From the NCBI RefSeq assembly GCF_004000785.1, contig NZ_BILX01000022.1:35188-99187 (forward strand): a stretch of 64,000 nucleotides of DNA, read 5' to 3'. How positions within the stretch are numbered: position 1 is the first letter of the stretch; every line of letters starts with the position of its first letter. Positions 1 to 7,821 of the stretch are shown here, one piece after another. The stretch is from Paenibacillus ehimensis NBRC 15659. GTDB taxonomy: Bacteria > Bacillota > Bacilli > Paenibacillales > NBRC-103111. A model generated the notes under the pieces. That model made no database searches. It saw only the letters and a program-made list of their open reading frames with translations, and was not told where the DNA came from. A program made the position numbers and the translations under genes.

Positions 1-318
1 CGCTTTCATGAGCGGATTTTGAAGATCGAGCGCAAAATGATCGGCCAGCGCGTACAGCCGTTCGGTTTCAGTCGTCAAGGAAGCGGATAGCTTACTCCAT
101 TGATCAATCCACTCCTGCATGTTCTCATCCAGTAGTTTCAGGAACAGCGATTCCTTGCTCTTGAAATGGTAGTAGATGCTGCCTTTGCTCATACCGGACT
201 TCACGCGAATTTCGTCAATCGACGTGGCACTGTAGCCTTTTTGGACAAACAGCTCCTTGGCGGTGGCGAGTATATGTTTGCGGGTCTGTTCCGCTTCTTC
301 GGGACGTTTGCGTGCCAT
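1..318 (-). CDS. TetR/AcrR family transcriptional regulator (C-terminus outside window)
   Basis: Reverse-strand reading from 318 starts MARKRPEEAEQTRKHIL and gives a classic TetR N-terminal helix-turn-helix (about residues 10-55) with the SGMSKGSIYYHFKSKESLF recognition region. The ATG at 318 is chosen because GAGGTG lies five bases upstream; the in-frame ATG at 330 overlaps that ribosome site. The ligand-binding C-terminus runs off the left edge, so the ligand cannot be guessed. A TetR-type dyad (341-352) lies just upstream, which suggests autorepression. Family assignment is firm; target and ligand are unknown. Confidence 0.9.
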   Translation of the reverse strand, partial: MARKRPEEAEQTRKHILATAKELFVQKGYSATSIDEIRVKSGMSKGSIYYHFKSKESLFLKLLDENMQEWIDQWSKLSASLTTETERLYALADHFALDLQNPLMKA

Positions 319-340
319 CGTGCACCTCATTTATTAATCT

Positions 341-352
341 GACCGTCCGGTC
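341..352. promoter_or_regulatory. Candidate TetR operator dyad
   Basis: GACCGTCCGGTC is a palindrome with 5-bp arms around a TC centre, 23 bases upstream of the TetR start codon and in the divergent region before tctC. The form (GACCG-NN-CGGTC) is typical of TetR-family operators. The link to this TetR is inferred from position only. Confidence 0.6.
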
Positions 353-488
353 TAATTATTAGAATAACGGATGCGGACCAAAATTGCAAGACCGCCGGCG
401 GGAAACCAATCGATGAACATTTCGCGAACAGAATGAGCAAAATGCGCACAATGCGAATTATTCAACTTATGAGCAGAAGCTAGGCTCA

Positions 489-502
489 TGAAAGCGCTTA
501 AT
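489..502. promoter_or_regulatory. cre-like box 1 upstream of tctC (12/14)
   Basis: TGAAAGCGCTTAAT matches the CcpA consensus TGWAANCGNTNWCA at 12 of 14 positions; the two misses are the last two bases. An ATGAGC/GCTCAT inverted repeat (469-474 and 484-489, 9-base spacer) lies immediately before it and could be a site for the response regulator encoded downstream; that is speculative. Confidence 0.5.
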
Positions 503-526
503 GCTACAATGACGAAGCAATCGACA

Positions 527-540
527 AGAAAGCGCTATCA
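527..540. promoter_or_regulatory. cre-like box 2 upstream of tctC (13/14)
   Basis: AGAAAGCGCTATCA matches the CcpA consensus at 13 of 14 positions, missing only the first base. It lies 49 bases before the tctC start, 24 bases downstream of box 1. Two boxes in tandem imply carbon catabolite repression of the transporter, as is known for citrate uptake in Bacillus. Confidence 0.65.
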
Positions 541-589
541 AAATATAGTTTACAAACAAAAACAAAAACAAAAACGGAGGTCCTCACTT

Positions 590-1648
590 ATGATATTGAA
601 GACGCTATCGAGCAAATCTTGGAAAATCGCGCTGACCGGCGTTCTGGCCCTCGGTCTGACGGCTTGCGGAGCGGGCGGAAGCGCATCGAAATCGAATGAC
701 GAAGCCAAGCCGGCCGCTTCCGGCAAATCATCGTCGTACCCTGAGAAGCCCATTGTCATCGTCGCTCCGTCCGGCGCAGGCGGCGGCTGGGACAAGACGG
801 CGCGTTCCATTGCCAAGACGCTCGCCGAAAGCAAGGCGGTCGGTCAGCCGCTCACCGTGGAGAACAAGCCGGGCGGCGGAGGAGCGGTCTTCATGGCCGA
901 ATATGCGACCAAGGACAAGAAAGACAATTACAAGCTGTTCGTCAACTCGCCCCCCATTCTGATCAACAACTTGAAGAAGGAAGGCAACAGCCCGTACGGG
1001 TACAAGGATACGACGCCGCTGGCGCAGCTTACCCAGGACTATGGCGCGATCGTTGTCAGCGCAAACTCGAAGTTTAAAGATATGCAATCGGTGATCGAAG
1101 CGCTGAAGACCGATCCGACGAAGGTAACGGTTGCGGGAGGCTCCGCGCCGGGCTCGATGGATCATCTGATTGCCGTGCTGCCGGCTTACAAGTCAGGAAT
1201 CGATCCGAAGAAAGTGAAGTACGTTTCGTACGATGGCGGCGGCGAAGCGATGACCTCGCTGCTCGGCGGCAATGCCGACGTGATTGCGACCGACGCTTCC
1301 AGCGTAGGCGAGTATGTCAAAGCGGGCAAAGTGCGCGTGCTTGCCGTGACCGCGCCGAGCCGTCTCTCCGGTGAGCTGAAGGACGTCCCGACGCTCAAGG
1401 AGCAGGGAATCGACGCCGAGTTTAAGATTTGGCGCGGCATCTTCGGGCCGAAGGAAATGGGCAAGGACGAGCTGGCCTTCTGGGATGCCAAGCTGAAAGA
1501 AATGTCCGATTCCGAAGTCTGGAAAAAAGAGCTTCAGGCGAATGTATGGGAGAAAGATTACAAGAACGCGGCCGATTTCAAAGCGTTCCTCGCCCAGCAG
1601 GAATCGCAGGTCAAGGACATGCTGACGGCGCTCGGCATGGCGAAATAA
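590..1648 (+). CDS. tctC: Tripartite tricarboxylate transporter substrate-binding lipoprotein TctC
   Basis: Extracytoplasmic solute receptor of a TTT-type secondary carboxylate importer (Bug/TctC family), which hands citrate-like acids to TctA/TctB. The ATG at 590 follows CGGAGG by nine bases and gives a lipoprotein signal peptide with lipobox LTAC, so an upstream extension to 488 is rejected. The mature part shows the family's early P-G/A-GGGWD...RSIAKTL region and the GGGGAVFMAEY loop. Length, 352 residues, is slightly above the usual ~320 because of a lysine/serine-rich linker after the anchor cysteine. It is first in tctC-tctB-tctA. The substrate is not provable from sequence. Confidence 0.93.
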   Translation: MILKTLSSKSWKIALTGVLALGLTACGAGGSASKSNDEAKPAASGKSSSYPEKPIVIVAPSGAGGGWDKTARSIAKTLAESKAVGQPLTVENKPGGGGAVFMAEYATKDKKDNYKLFVNSPPILINNLKKEGNSPYGYKDTTPLAQLTQDYGAIVVSANSKFKDMQSVIEALKTDPTKVTVAGGSAPGSMDHLIAVLPAYKSGIDPKKVKYVSYDGGGEAMTSLLGGNADVIATDASSVGEYVKAGKVRVLAVTAPSRLSGELKDVPTLKEQGIDAEFKIWRGIFGPKEMGKDELAFWDAKLKEMSDSEVWKKELQANVWEKDYKNAADFKAFLAQQESQVKDMLTALGMAK

Positions 1649-1667
1649 GGACAGGGAGGTTGGTCCG

Positions 1668-2135
1668 ATGAGCAAAGCATTTGACCGCACGATGTCCGGC
1701 GTTTTTCTCGCGATCGGAACGGCATTCGCTTTCGGCAGTTTATCGATTTCCGGCAGCGCTTACGGCAGCCACGTGGGGCCGAACATCTTTCCGCTGGGCC
1801 TTGGCATTCTGCTGATGCTGATCAGCTTGAGGCTGTTCTACGAAACACTGAAATACCCTGCAGCGGACAAAGGGGAAGGCCGTGGAGGGAAGCTGGATTA
1901 TAAGCGGTTTCTCGTTATGTTGGTTTCGGCGATCGGCTATATCATGGTGCTTGAAGAAATCGGTTATGTGATCAGTACATTCATCTTTCTGATGATTGGC
2001 TTTCAAACGATGGAACGGGGAAAATGGCTGTACTCGGCCGTCATTTCCGCAGGCTTTTCCGTCGGCGTCTACTATGTCTATGTCGAATTGCTGAAGGGCA
2101 CTTTGCCGGGCTTGCCTTCTTGGCTGGGCCTCTGA
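1668..2135 (+). CDS. tctB: TTT transporter small membrane subunit TctB (DUF1468)
   Basis: A 155-residue membrane protein with about four hydrophobic segments (roughly residues 13-32, 43-60, 82-117 and 121-143) and the family-typical GPNIFPLGLGILLML stretch after the first helix. It forms the membrane complex with TctA. The ATG at 1668 follows a GGGAGG motif. It starts 19 bases after tctC stops, consistent with one transcript. The assignment rests on this profile and on position between tctC and tctA. Confidence 0.88.
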   Translation: MSKAFDRTMSGVFLAIGTAFAFGSLSISGSAYGSHVGPNIFPLGLGILLMLISLRLFYETLKYPAADKGEGRGGKLDYKRFLVMLVSAIGYIMVLEEIGYVISTFIFLMIGFQTMERGKWLYSAVISAGFSVGVYYVYVELLKGTLPGLPSWLGL

Positions 2136-2190
2136 GCGAAAGCGTGCGAATCGGCAATTGTTCGGACTGCTTGGGAGGGAAGCGCTTTAG

Positions 2191-3717
2191 ATGGATACGT
2201 TACAATATTTGCTCAGCGGATTTGCCACGGCGCTGATATGGTACAACTTGCTGTTCGCCTTTGCCGGCGTCTTGATCGGGACGATGGTCGGTGTCCTTCC
2301 GGGGATCGGGCCGATCAGCGGGGTCGCTCTGCTGATCCCGGTCACCACCTCGCTTACCAGCGGACTGCCGCCGGAGGCTGCCGCGACCAGCTCGATCATC
2401 CTGCTGGCCGGCGTCTATTACGGAGCGATGTACGGCGGCTCGACCACCTCGATTCTGCTCAATACGCCGGGCGAATCGTCTTCCGTCGTCACCGCCTTGG
2501 ACGGTTACCCGATGGCGAAGCAGGGCCGGGCGGGGGCGGCCCTCTCGATAGCGGCCATCGGCTCCTTCATCGCCGGCTTGATTTCCTTGATCGGACTGGT
2601 GCTCCTGGCCGAGCCGCTGTCGAACGTGGCCCTCAAAATGGGCCCCGCCGAGGAATTTTCGCTCATGGTGCTCGGACTGTGCGCGCTGAGCGGACTGGCT
2701 GGGAAATCGATCACGAAAGCGCTGCTGATGACCGTATTCGGCTTGGCGCTGGCGACGATCGGGATTGACGCGGTATCCGGCGTCGCACGCTTTTCATTTG
2801 ACATCCCCGAGCTGTATCAGGGCATCGAGTTTTTGACCGTGGCCGTCGGGATGTTCGCCCTTGGAGAAGTATTCAAGACCATACTTGAAAAGGATGCGGA
2901 CGCCGGCGAAATCGCCAAAATCAACAGTATCCTGCCGACGAAGCAGGACTTGAAGGACAGCGCGCTGCCGATAGTGCGCGGGTCGCTCGTAGGCTTCTTC
3001 AAAGGCATCGTCCCCGGCTCCGGGGCGACCTTGGCCTCATTCCTCTCGTACCTGCTGGAGAAAAAAATCAGCAAGCATCCGGAGAAATTCGGCAAGGGCG
3101 CCATCGAGGGCGTCGCCGGTCCGGAATCGGCCAATAACGCCGCTTCCGGCGGTGCCATGATTCCGCTGCTTACGCTCGGCATTCCCGGAACGGGCACGAC
3201 CGCCGTGCTCATGGGGGCACTCATCATGTACAACGTGCAGCCGGGTCCGCTTCTGTTCGAGGATCATCCGGGCATCGCTTGGGGCCTCATCGCGAGCATG
3301 TTTATCGGCAATGTCATGCTGCTGCTGCTCAATATGCCTTTGGTGAAGGTGTTTGCCAAAATTATCGAAACGCCGGCGAAATACTTGATTCCGATTATCG
3401 TGACGATCTCCATCTTCGGAGTATATGCCGTGCAGATGTCCGTCTTTCATTTGCTGCTGCTGCTTGCATGCGGGGTTGCCGGCTATTTTCTTTCCAAACA
3501 CGACTACCCGATTGCGCCCCTTGTTCTCGGGCTGGTTCTCGGACCGATGATCGAAAACAATATGCGGCGGGCGCTAACGATTTCGAGCGGCGATTTTTCG
3601 ATCTTCGTCATGAAGCCGGTTTCCTTGATCTTCCTGATTATCGCCGTACTGTGGCTCGCCATTCCGTTTGTGATGAAGCTGCGCGGCAAAAAGGTAATCG
3701 TTAACGAAGAAGCGTAA
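2191..3717 (+). CDS. tctA: TTT transporter large membrane subunit TctA
   Basis: A 508-residue polytopic membrane protein, the channel-forming subunit. It shows hallmark glycine/proline loops: [19 protein letters not shown] (about 33-52), [15 protein letters not shown] near 80, and the second-repeat loops [15 protein letters not shown] and [20 protein letters not shown] near 275-345. Length is normal for the family (about 500). GGAGGG upstream is a little distant. A hairpin at 3742-3781 follows the stop, so the transporter operon probably ends here. Confidence 0.95.
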   Translation: MDTLQYLLSGFATALIWYNLLFAFAGVLIGTMVGVLPGIGPISGVALLIPVTTSLTSGLPPEAAATSSIILLAGVYYGAMYGGSTTSILLNTPGESSSVVTALDGYPMAKQGRAGAALSIAAIGSFIAGLISLIGLVLLAEPLSNVALKMGPAEEFSLMVLGLCALSGLAGKSITKALLMTVFGLALATIGIDAVSGVARFSFDIPELYQGIEFLTVAVGMFALGEVFKTILEKDADAGEIAKINSILPTKQDLKDSALPIVRGSLVGFFKGIVPGSGATLASFLSYLLEKKISKHPEKFGKGAIEGVAGPESANNAASGGAMIPLLTLGIPGTGTTAVLMGALIMYNVQPGPLLFEDHPGIAWGLIASMFIGNVMLLLLNMPLVKVFAKIIETPAKYLIPIIVTISIFGVYAVQMSVFHLLLLLACGVAGYFLSKHDYPIAPLVLGLVLGPMIENNMRRALTISSGDFSIFVMKPVSLIFLIIAVLWLAIPFVMKLRGKKVIVNEEA

Positions 3718-3741
3718 GGCGGGGCGAATCCGTTCCGACAC

Positions 3742-3781
3742 AATCCCCGGGCAGGTTCAGTTTATTGGGCCCCCGGGGATT
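3742..3781 (+). terminator. Hairpin after tctA, probable weak terminator
   Basis: AATCCCCGGG (3742-3751) pairs perfectly with CCCGGGGATT (3772-3781) around a 20-base loop. The downstream T tract is short and broken, so termination may be partial. It separates the transporter genes from the sensor kinase gene. Confidence 0.55.
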
Positions 3782-3801
3782 TATATCGGTTGGACAGGAT
3801 A

Positions 3802-3810
3802 TGGTATTAT
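3802..3810 (+). promoter_or_regulatory. Extended -10 candidate for the kinase-regulator pair
   Basis: TGGTATTAT reads as an extended -10 (TGn plus TATTAT) between the tctA hairpin and the kinase ATG at 3829. No convincing -35 hexamer is visible, and the untranslated leader would be very short. Confidence 0.3.
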
Positions 3811-3828
3811 AGGAAGAAGGGGGAATTT

Positions 3829-5439
3829 ATGCGCTTACAAACGAAGTTGATTTTGCTCATATGTACACTCCTTTTTTCCGTGCTTGCGGTGGCGGCGGCC
3901 GTGGTCGAATATATGGTGACGTCGATGATGGAAGACCAGATCGGCACCCGGGCGCTCAAGGTGGCGGAGACGGTGGCGGCCATCCCCGAAATCCGGGAGG
4001 CGTTCAAGCTTGCGGATCCGTCGTCCGTTATTCAGCCGCTTGCCGAGCAAATTCGCGAGAAAACAGGCGCTTTGTACTTGGTCATCGGCAACCGCGAAGG
4101 CATACGCTACTCCCATCCGCTGCCCGAGCGGATCGGCAAAGAAATGGTCGGCGGCGACAACGGTCCGGTGCTTGAAGGGAAGTCGATCATCTCCAAGGCC
4201 GAAGGCTCCATGGGGCCTTCGCTGCGCGGGAAGGTGCCGGTCCGGGCCGGGAACGGGGACGTAATCGGCATCGTATCGGTGGGATTTCTAGTGGACGATA
4301 TTAACCGTTGGGACGATGTGTATCAGTGGCGGATTTTGCTTATTTCCCTTGCTGCCCTTGTCGTAGCGATGGCGGGAGCCGTGGTGATTGCCAGAGGCGT
4401 CCGCCGTTCGATTCACGGTTTGGAGCCGGAAGAAATCGGAACGCTGTATATGGAGAAGAAAGCCATTCTCGAATCGATCCGCGAAGCGATACTCGCGGTG
4501 GACCGCAACGGCTTGATCACCTTGGCGAACCAACAGACGCTGCGCATTCTGGGGCTCCCCGATGATACCGAGCTTATCGGCAAGCCGATCCGGGATATCG
4601 TCCCGAAGTCCCGGCTGCTCACGGTGATTCGCACCGGCCGGTCCGAATTCGACGTGGAGATGATTATGCACGGTCAGGAGGTTGTTGCGAACCGGGTGCC
4701 GGTGTTTAATAGGCAAAATGAAGTCATCGGCGCCGTAGTCAGCTTCCGCAGCAAGTCGGAGGTGTACCGGCTCGCGGAGGAGCTGTCCCAGGTCAAGCGG
4801 TTCGCCGAGGGGCTGCGGGCGCAGACCCATGAATATTCCAATAAGCTGTACGTCATCTCCGGGCTTATCCAGCTCGAAATGTATCAAGAGGCCGTCGAGA
4901 TGATTTCCAAGGAAACGGACGTGCATCAAAATTTCATTCAGTTTATTATGCGGGAAATTCCCGATCCGGTGATCGGAGGATTGTTAATCGGCAAATATAA
5001 TCGCGCCCACGAGCTCAAAATCAACCTCGAGATCGATCCCGAAACCTCGTTCAAGGATGTGCCGGCCCGGGTGGACAGAGATCTTCTCGTCACCATCATC
5101 GGAAATTTAACGGACAATGCCATGGAAGCGCTGCTCGATTATTGTGCCGCCGAGGAGAAGAAGGTTACCTTGTTTCTGAGCGATTACGGAGAAGATCTCA
5201 TGATCGAATGCGAAGACAACGGTCCCGGCATCCCGGACGAATGGGCGGAGAACATTTTCCAGAAAGGCGTGTCGAGCAAAGAGGGCGAGCACCGGGGCAT
5301 CGGGCTAGCGTTGGTCAAGCATGCCGTGGATAAGCTCGGCGGCCGGATTCTGCACGAACCGTCGGGAGAGGGCGGTACCGTGTTCTCGGTTGTCATTCCG
5401 AAACGGATCGAAGAACCGAAGAAAGGGGAAGAAACTTGA
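3829..5439 (+). CDS. Sensor histidine kinase, CitA/DcuS family
   Basis: Membrane kinase expected to sense an external carboxylate and phosphorylate the regulator encoded next. Order: membrane helix about 6-28; extracytoplasmic sensor domain about 35-160 with the CitA/DcuS-like run IRYSHPLPERIGKEMVGGD (92-110); membrane helix about 168-189; PAS about 210-310; phosphoacceptor H334 in RAQTHEYSNKL; ATPase motifs LTDNAMEAL (N430), DNGPGIP (463-469) and GIGLALVKHA. The ATG at 3829 is preferred over a TTG at 3790 because an AAGGGGG ribosome site precedes it. Its stop overlaps the regulator start by four bases. Adjacency to tctCBA suggests it controls that transporter. Confidence 0.93.
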   Translation: MRLQTKLILLICTLLFSVLAVAAAVVEYMVTSMMEDQIGTRALKVAETVAAIPEIREAFKLADPSSVIQPLAEQIREKTGALYLVIGNREGIRYSHPLPERIGKEMVGGDNGPVLEGKSIISKAEGSMGPSLRGKVPVRAGNGDVIGIVSVGFLVDDINRWDDVYQWRILLISLAALVVAMAGAVVIARGVRRSIHGLEPEEIGTLYMEKKAILESIREAILAVDRNGLITLANQQTLRILGLPDDTELIGKPIRDIVPKSRLLTVIRTGRSEFDVEMIMHGQEVVANRVPVFNRQNEVIGAVVSFRSKSEVYRLAEELSQVKRFAEGLRAQTHEYSNKLYVISGLIQLEMYQEAVEMISKETDVHQNFIQFIMREIPDPVIGGLLIGKYNRAHELKINLEIDPETSFKDVPARVDRDLLVTIIGNLTDNAMEALLDYCAAEEKKVTLFLSDYGEDLMIECEDNGPGIPDEWAENIFQKGVSSKEGEHRGIGLALVKHAVDKLGGRILHEPSGEGGTVFSVVIPKRIEEPKKGEET

Positions 5440-6164
5440 AGGCTGACGCTGCGAATACAACGCCGTCGATCCGCGTGCTGATCATCGAAGACGATGAGCG
5501 GATCGCGGAGATTAACCGGCGCTTCGTTGAGAAAGTGCCGGGCTTCGACGTTGTCGGCATAGCGACCGACGAGCCGCAGGCGCTGGAGCTCATGAGCGTG
5601 CTGGAGCCGGATCTGGTGCTGCTCGACATTTATTTTCCGGAGACCAGCGGGCTTGAGCTGCTTCGTACGATCGGCCAGCAGCATCGGCAGGCGGACGTCA
5701 TCATGATTACCGCAGCCAAAGAGGTCGAAGCCGTGCGGGAAGCGATCCGTGGCGGCGTGTTCGATTACATCATGAAGCCGGTGCTATTCAGCAGAATGCA
5801 GGAGACGCTGCTGCGGTACGAATCGTTTCACCGGACGATCAAGCAGCTTTGTCAGGCTAACGCTTCGATCAGTCAGGACGAGATCGACCGGCTGCTCCAG
5901 GGCAGCGCAAAAAAAGAAGCCCCCGGTCCGGGAGCTCCTCTGCCCAAGGGCATCGACAAGCTGACGCTGGATAAAATCGTCCAAGCGATTTCCGAGGCGA
6001 ACGCGCCGCTTACCGCGGAAGAAACGGCGAAGCGGGTCGGCGTCAGCCGCTCTACGGCCAGACGCTACCTGGAGCATCTGGCGGAGGAAGGGCAGCTTCG
6101 CGCCGATTTGTCTTACGGGGATGTCGGCCGCCCGGAGCGGGTATACTTCCAGAAAAATAAATGA
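5436..6164 (+). CDS. Response regulator, CitT/DctR family
   Basis: Partner of the preceding kinase. The receiver domain (about 10-125) has acidic D19/D20, phosphoacceptor D64 in LVLLDIYFPETSG, T92 and K114 in YIMKP. The C-terminal helix-turn-helix (about 170-230) contains TAEETAKRVGVSRSTARRYL, as in CitT/DcuR/MalR regulators. Translation starts at a TTG four bases inside the kinase gene with AAAGGGGA upstream, so the pair is translationally coupled. Likely target: the tctC promoter region (inference). Confidence 0.92.
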   Translation: MKADAANTTPSIRVLIIEDDERIAEINRRFVEKVPGFDVVGIATDEPQALELMSVLEPDLVLLDIYFPETSGLELLRTIGQQHRQADVIMITAAKEVEAVREAIRGGVFDYIMKPVLFSRMQETLLRYESFHRTIKQLCQANASISQDEIDRLLQGSAKKEAPGPGAPLPKGIDKLTLDKIVQAISEANAPLTAEETAKRVGVSRSTARRYLEHLAEEGQLRADLSYGDVGRPERVYFQKNK

Positions 6165-6174
6165 GATAAATAAT

Positions 6175-6789
6175 TTATTCCATTAAATACTTTTCCGTCA
6201 AAATCGACAGCAGCTGGATGCCGACTTCATTGTGCCCGCCTTCGGGGATGATGAGGTCGGCATATTTTTTGGACGGCTCGATGAAGGCTTCGTGCATCGG
6301 CTTGACCGTCGTCAAATATTGGTCGTACACGGATTGGATCGACCGTCCGCGCTCCTCGATATCGCGCAGCACTCTGCGCAGAATCCGTACGTCCGGATCG
6401 GTGTCCACGAATACCTTGATGTCCAGAATGCCGCGCAGGTGCTCGTCCGACAACACGTGGAGCCCCTCGATAATGACGATCTTGTTCGGCTTCAGTTCCA
6501 CGTTGCGGGTGGTTGAACGCGCATGCTTGGAAAAATCGTAGACGGGCGCAGTCACAACCATTTGTTTTTTAAGCTGCTTCAAATGCTCCAGCAGCAACTC
6601 GTTATCGAAGGCGAACGGATGGTCGTAATTGATCGATTCCCGTTCCGTGAAGGATATATGCGAGTGATCCTTGTAATAATTGTCCTGCGAAATAAACGTC
6701 ACTTTGTCGGATCCGAGCCGGTCGATGACGGAGCGTGCGACCGTCGTTTTGCCCGAACCTGTGCCTCCTGCGATACCGATGATTAACAT
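6175..6789 (-). CDS. udk: Uridine kinase (uridine/cytidine kinase)
   Basis: Phosphorylates uridine and cytidine to UMP and CMP in pyrimidine salvage. The P-loop GGTGSGKTT sits at residues 8-16, followed by the family signatures FISQDNYYKDHSH, NYDHPFAFD, VIIEGLHVL and the RRVLRDIEERGRSIQSVYDQY lid region. At 204 residues it is close to the usual 207-213. It is convergent with the response regulator, leaving only ten bases between the two stops and no clear terminator. Confidence 0.95.
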   Translation of the reverse strand: MLIIGIAGGTGSGKTTVARSVIDRLGSDKVTFISQDNYYKDHSHISFTERESINYDHPFAFDNELLLEHLKQLKKQMVVTAPVYDFSKHARSTTRNVELKPNKIVIIEGLHVLSDEHLRGILDIKVFVDTDPDVRILRRVLRDIEERGRSIQSVYDQYLTTVKPMHEAFIEPSKKYADLIIPEGGHNEVGIQLLSILTEKYLME

Positions 6790-6954
6790 AAAGGGGAAAA
6801 TGCCTCCTGCCGCGTAAGATCAAACTTCAATTTTAGTATTGTAGCACAAATGCCCTTGGAACACGAGTCCGGTCGGATGCTGTCACATATTCTTCGGAGC
6901 TTTTGGCAAAATAACGCTGTTGCCGAATAGTTCAAGACAAAGGGGCGAGAACGG

Positions 6955-7770
6955 ATGAGTGTACAGACTTTGCAACGACCCGGCACGACGCTTCCGGGGC
7001 TGCAAGACAAAGTCGCGGTCGTGACCGGCGCCGGTTCCGGGATCGGCCGCGCCGCCGCCATGGCTCTGGCCAAGCAGGGAGTGAAGGTATGCCTGCTCGA
7101 TCTGCTGAACGAGCGTACGGAGCAGGTCAAGCAGGAGCTGGCAGCCATGCAGGCGCAGGCGATCACGGTGGACGTGGACGTATCCGATCCGCTGCGGGTG
7201 AAGCAAGCGATCGATACGGCGGCGGGAACATGGGGGCGGCTTGACGTCGTCTTTGCCAACGCGGGGATTAACGGCGTGCTGGCGCCGATCGAGGATATGA
7301 AGCCGGAAGACTGGGACCATACGCTGTTCGTCAATTTGAAAGGGACGTTTCTGTGGGTGAAATATGCGATTCCTCATATGAAGCAGAAGGGCGGCAGCAT
7401 CATCGTGACCAGCTCAATCAACGGCAGCCGCGTCTTCTCGAATATCGGGATGTCGGCGTACAGCACGTCCAAGGCGGGCCAGATCGCTTTTGCAAAGATG
7501 GCGGCGCTTGAGCTTGCCCGTTATAAAATCCGGGTTAACGCCGTCTGTCCGGGTTCGATCAAAACGCACATTAATCAAAGCACGCATCCGTCGCCCGAGC
7601 TGGAGAAAGTCAAGATCAAGGTGGAATATCCGGAGGGCAGCCAGCCCTTGGAGCACGCTCCCGGACAACCGGAGCAGGTGGCGGATTTGGTCGCTTTTCT
7701 GGCGTCTGATGCTTCAAGCCACATCACCGGAACGGAGATCTTCATTGACGGGGCAGAGTCGTTGATTTGA
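6955..7770 (+). CDS. Short-chain dehydrogenase/reductase
   Basis: Classical SDR oxidoreductase of 271 residues. Cofactor motif TGAGSGIGRA is near residues 25-34, NAG near 97, catalytic Ser in VTSSI near 151 and the YSTSK active site near 168. The C-terminal FLASDASSHITGTEIFIDGA is the typical ending. The ATG follows AAGGGGCGAGAACGG. The substrate cannot be told. The next gene begins 51 bases later on the same strand with its own strong ribosome site, so cotranscription is possible. Confidence 0.9.
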   Translation: MSVQTLQRPGTTLPGLQDKVAVVTGAGSGIGRAAAMALAKQGVKVCLLDLLNERTEQVKQELAAMQAQAITVDVDVSDPLRVKQAIDTAAGTWGRLDVVFANAGINGVLAPIEDMKPEDWDHTLFVNLKGTFLWVKYAIPHMKQKGGSIIVTSSINGSRVFSNIGMSAYSTSKAGQIAFAKMAALELARYKIRVNAVCPGSIKTHINQSTHPSPELEKVKIKVEYPEGSQPLEHAPGQPEQVADLVAFLASDASSHITGTEIFIDGAESLI

Positions 7771-7821
7771 TGCTCTGGCGACAGGACGATAAAGCCCGAA
7801 TACCGCAAAGGAGGTAACCAA

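Noticed and set aside
488..589. A 34-residue N-terminal extension of TctC
   Set aside because: It overlaps the cre boxes, is unlike a signal peptide, and a good ribosome site precedes the ATG at 590.
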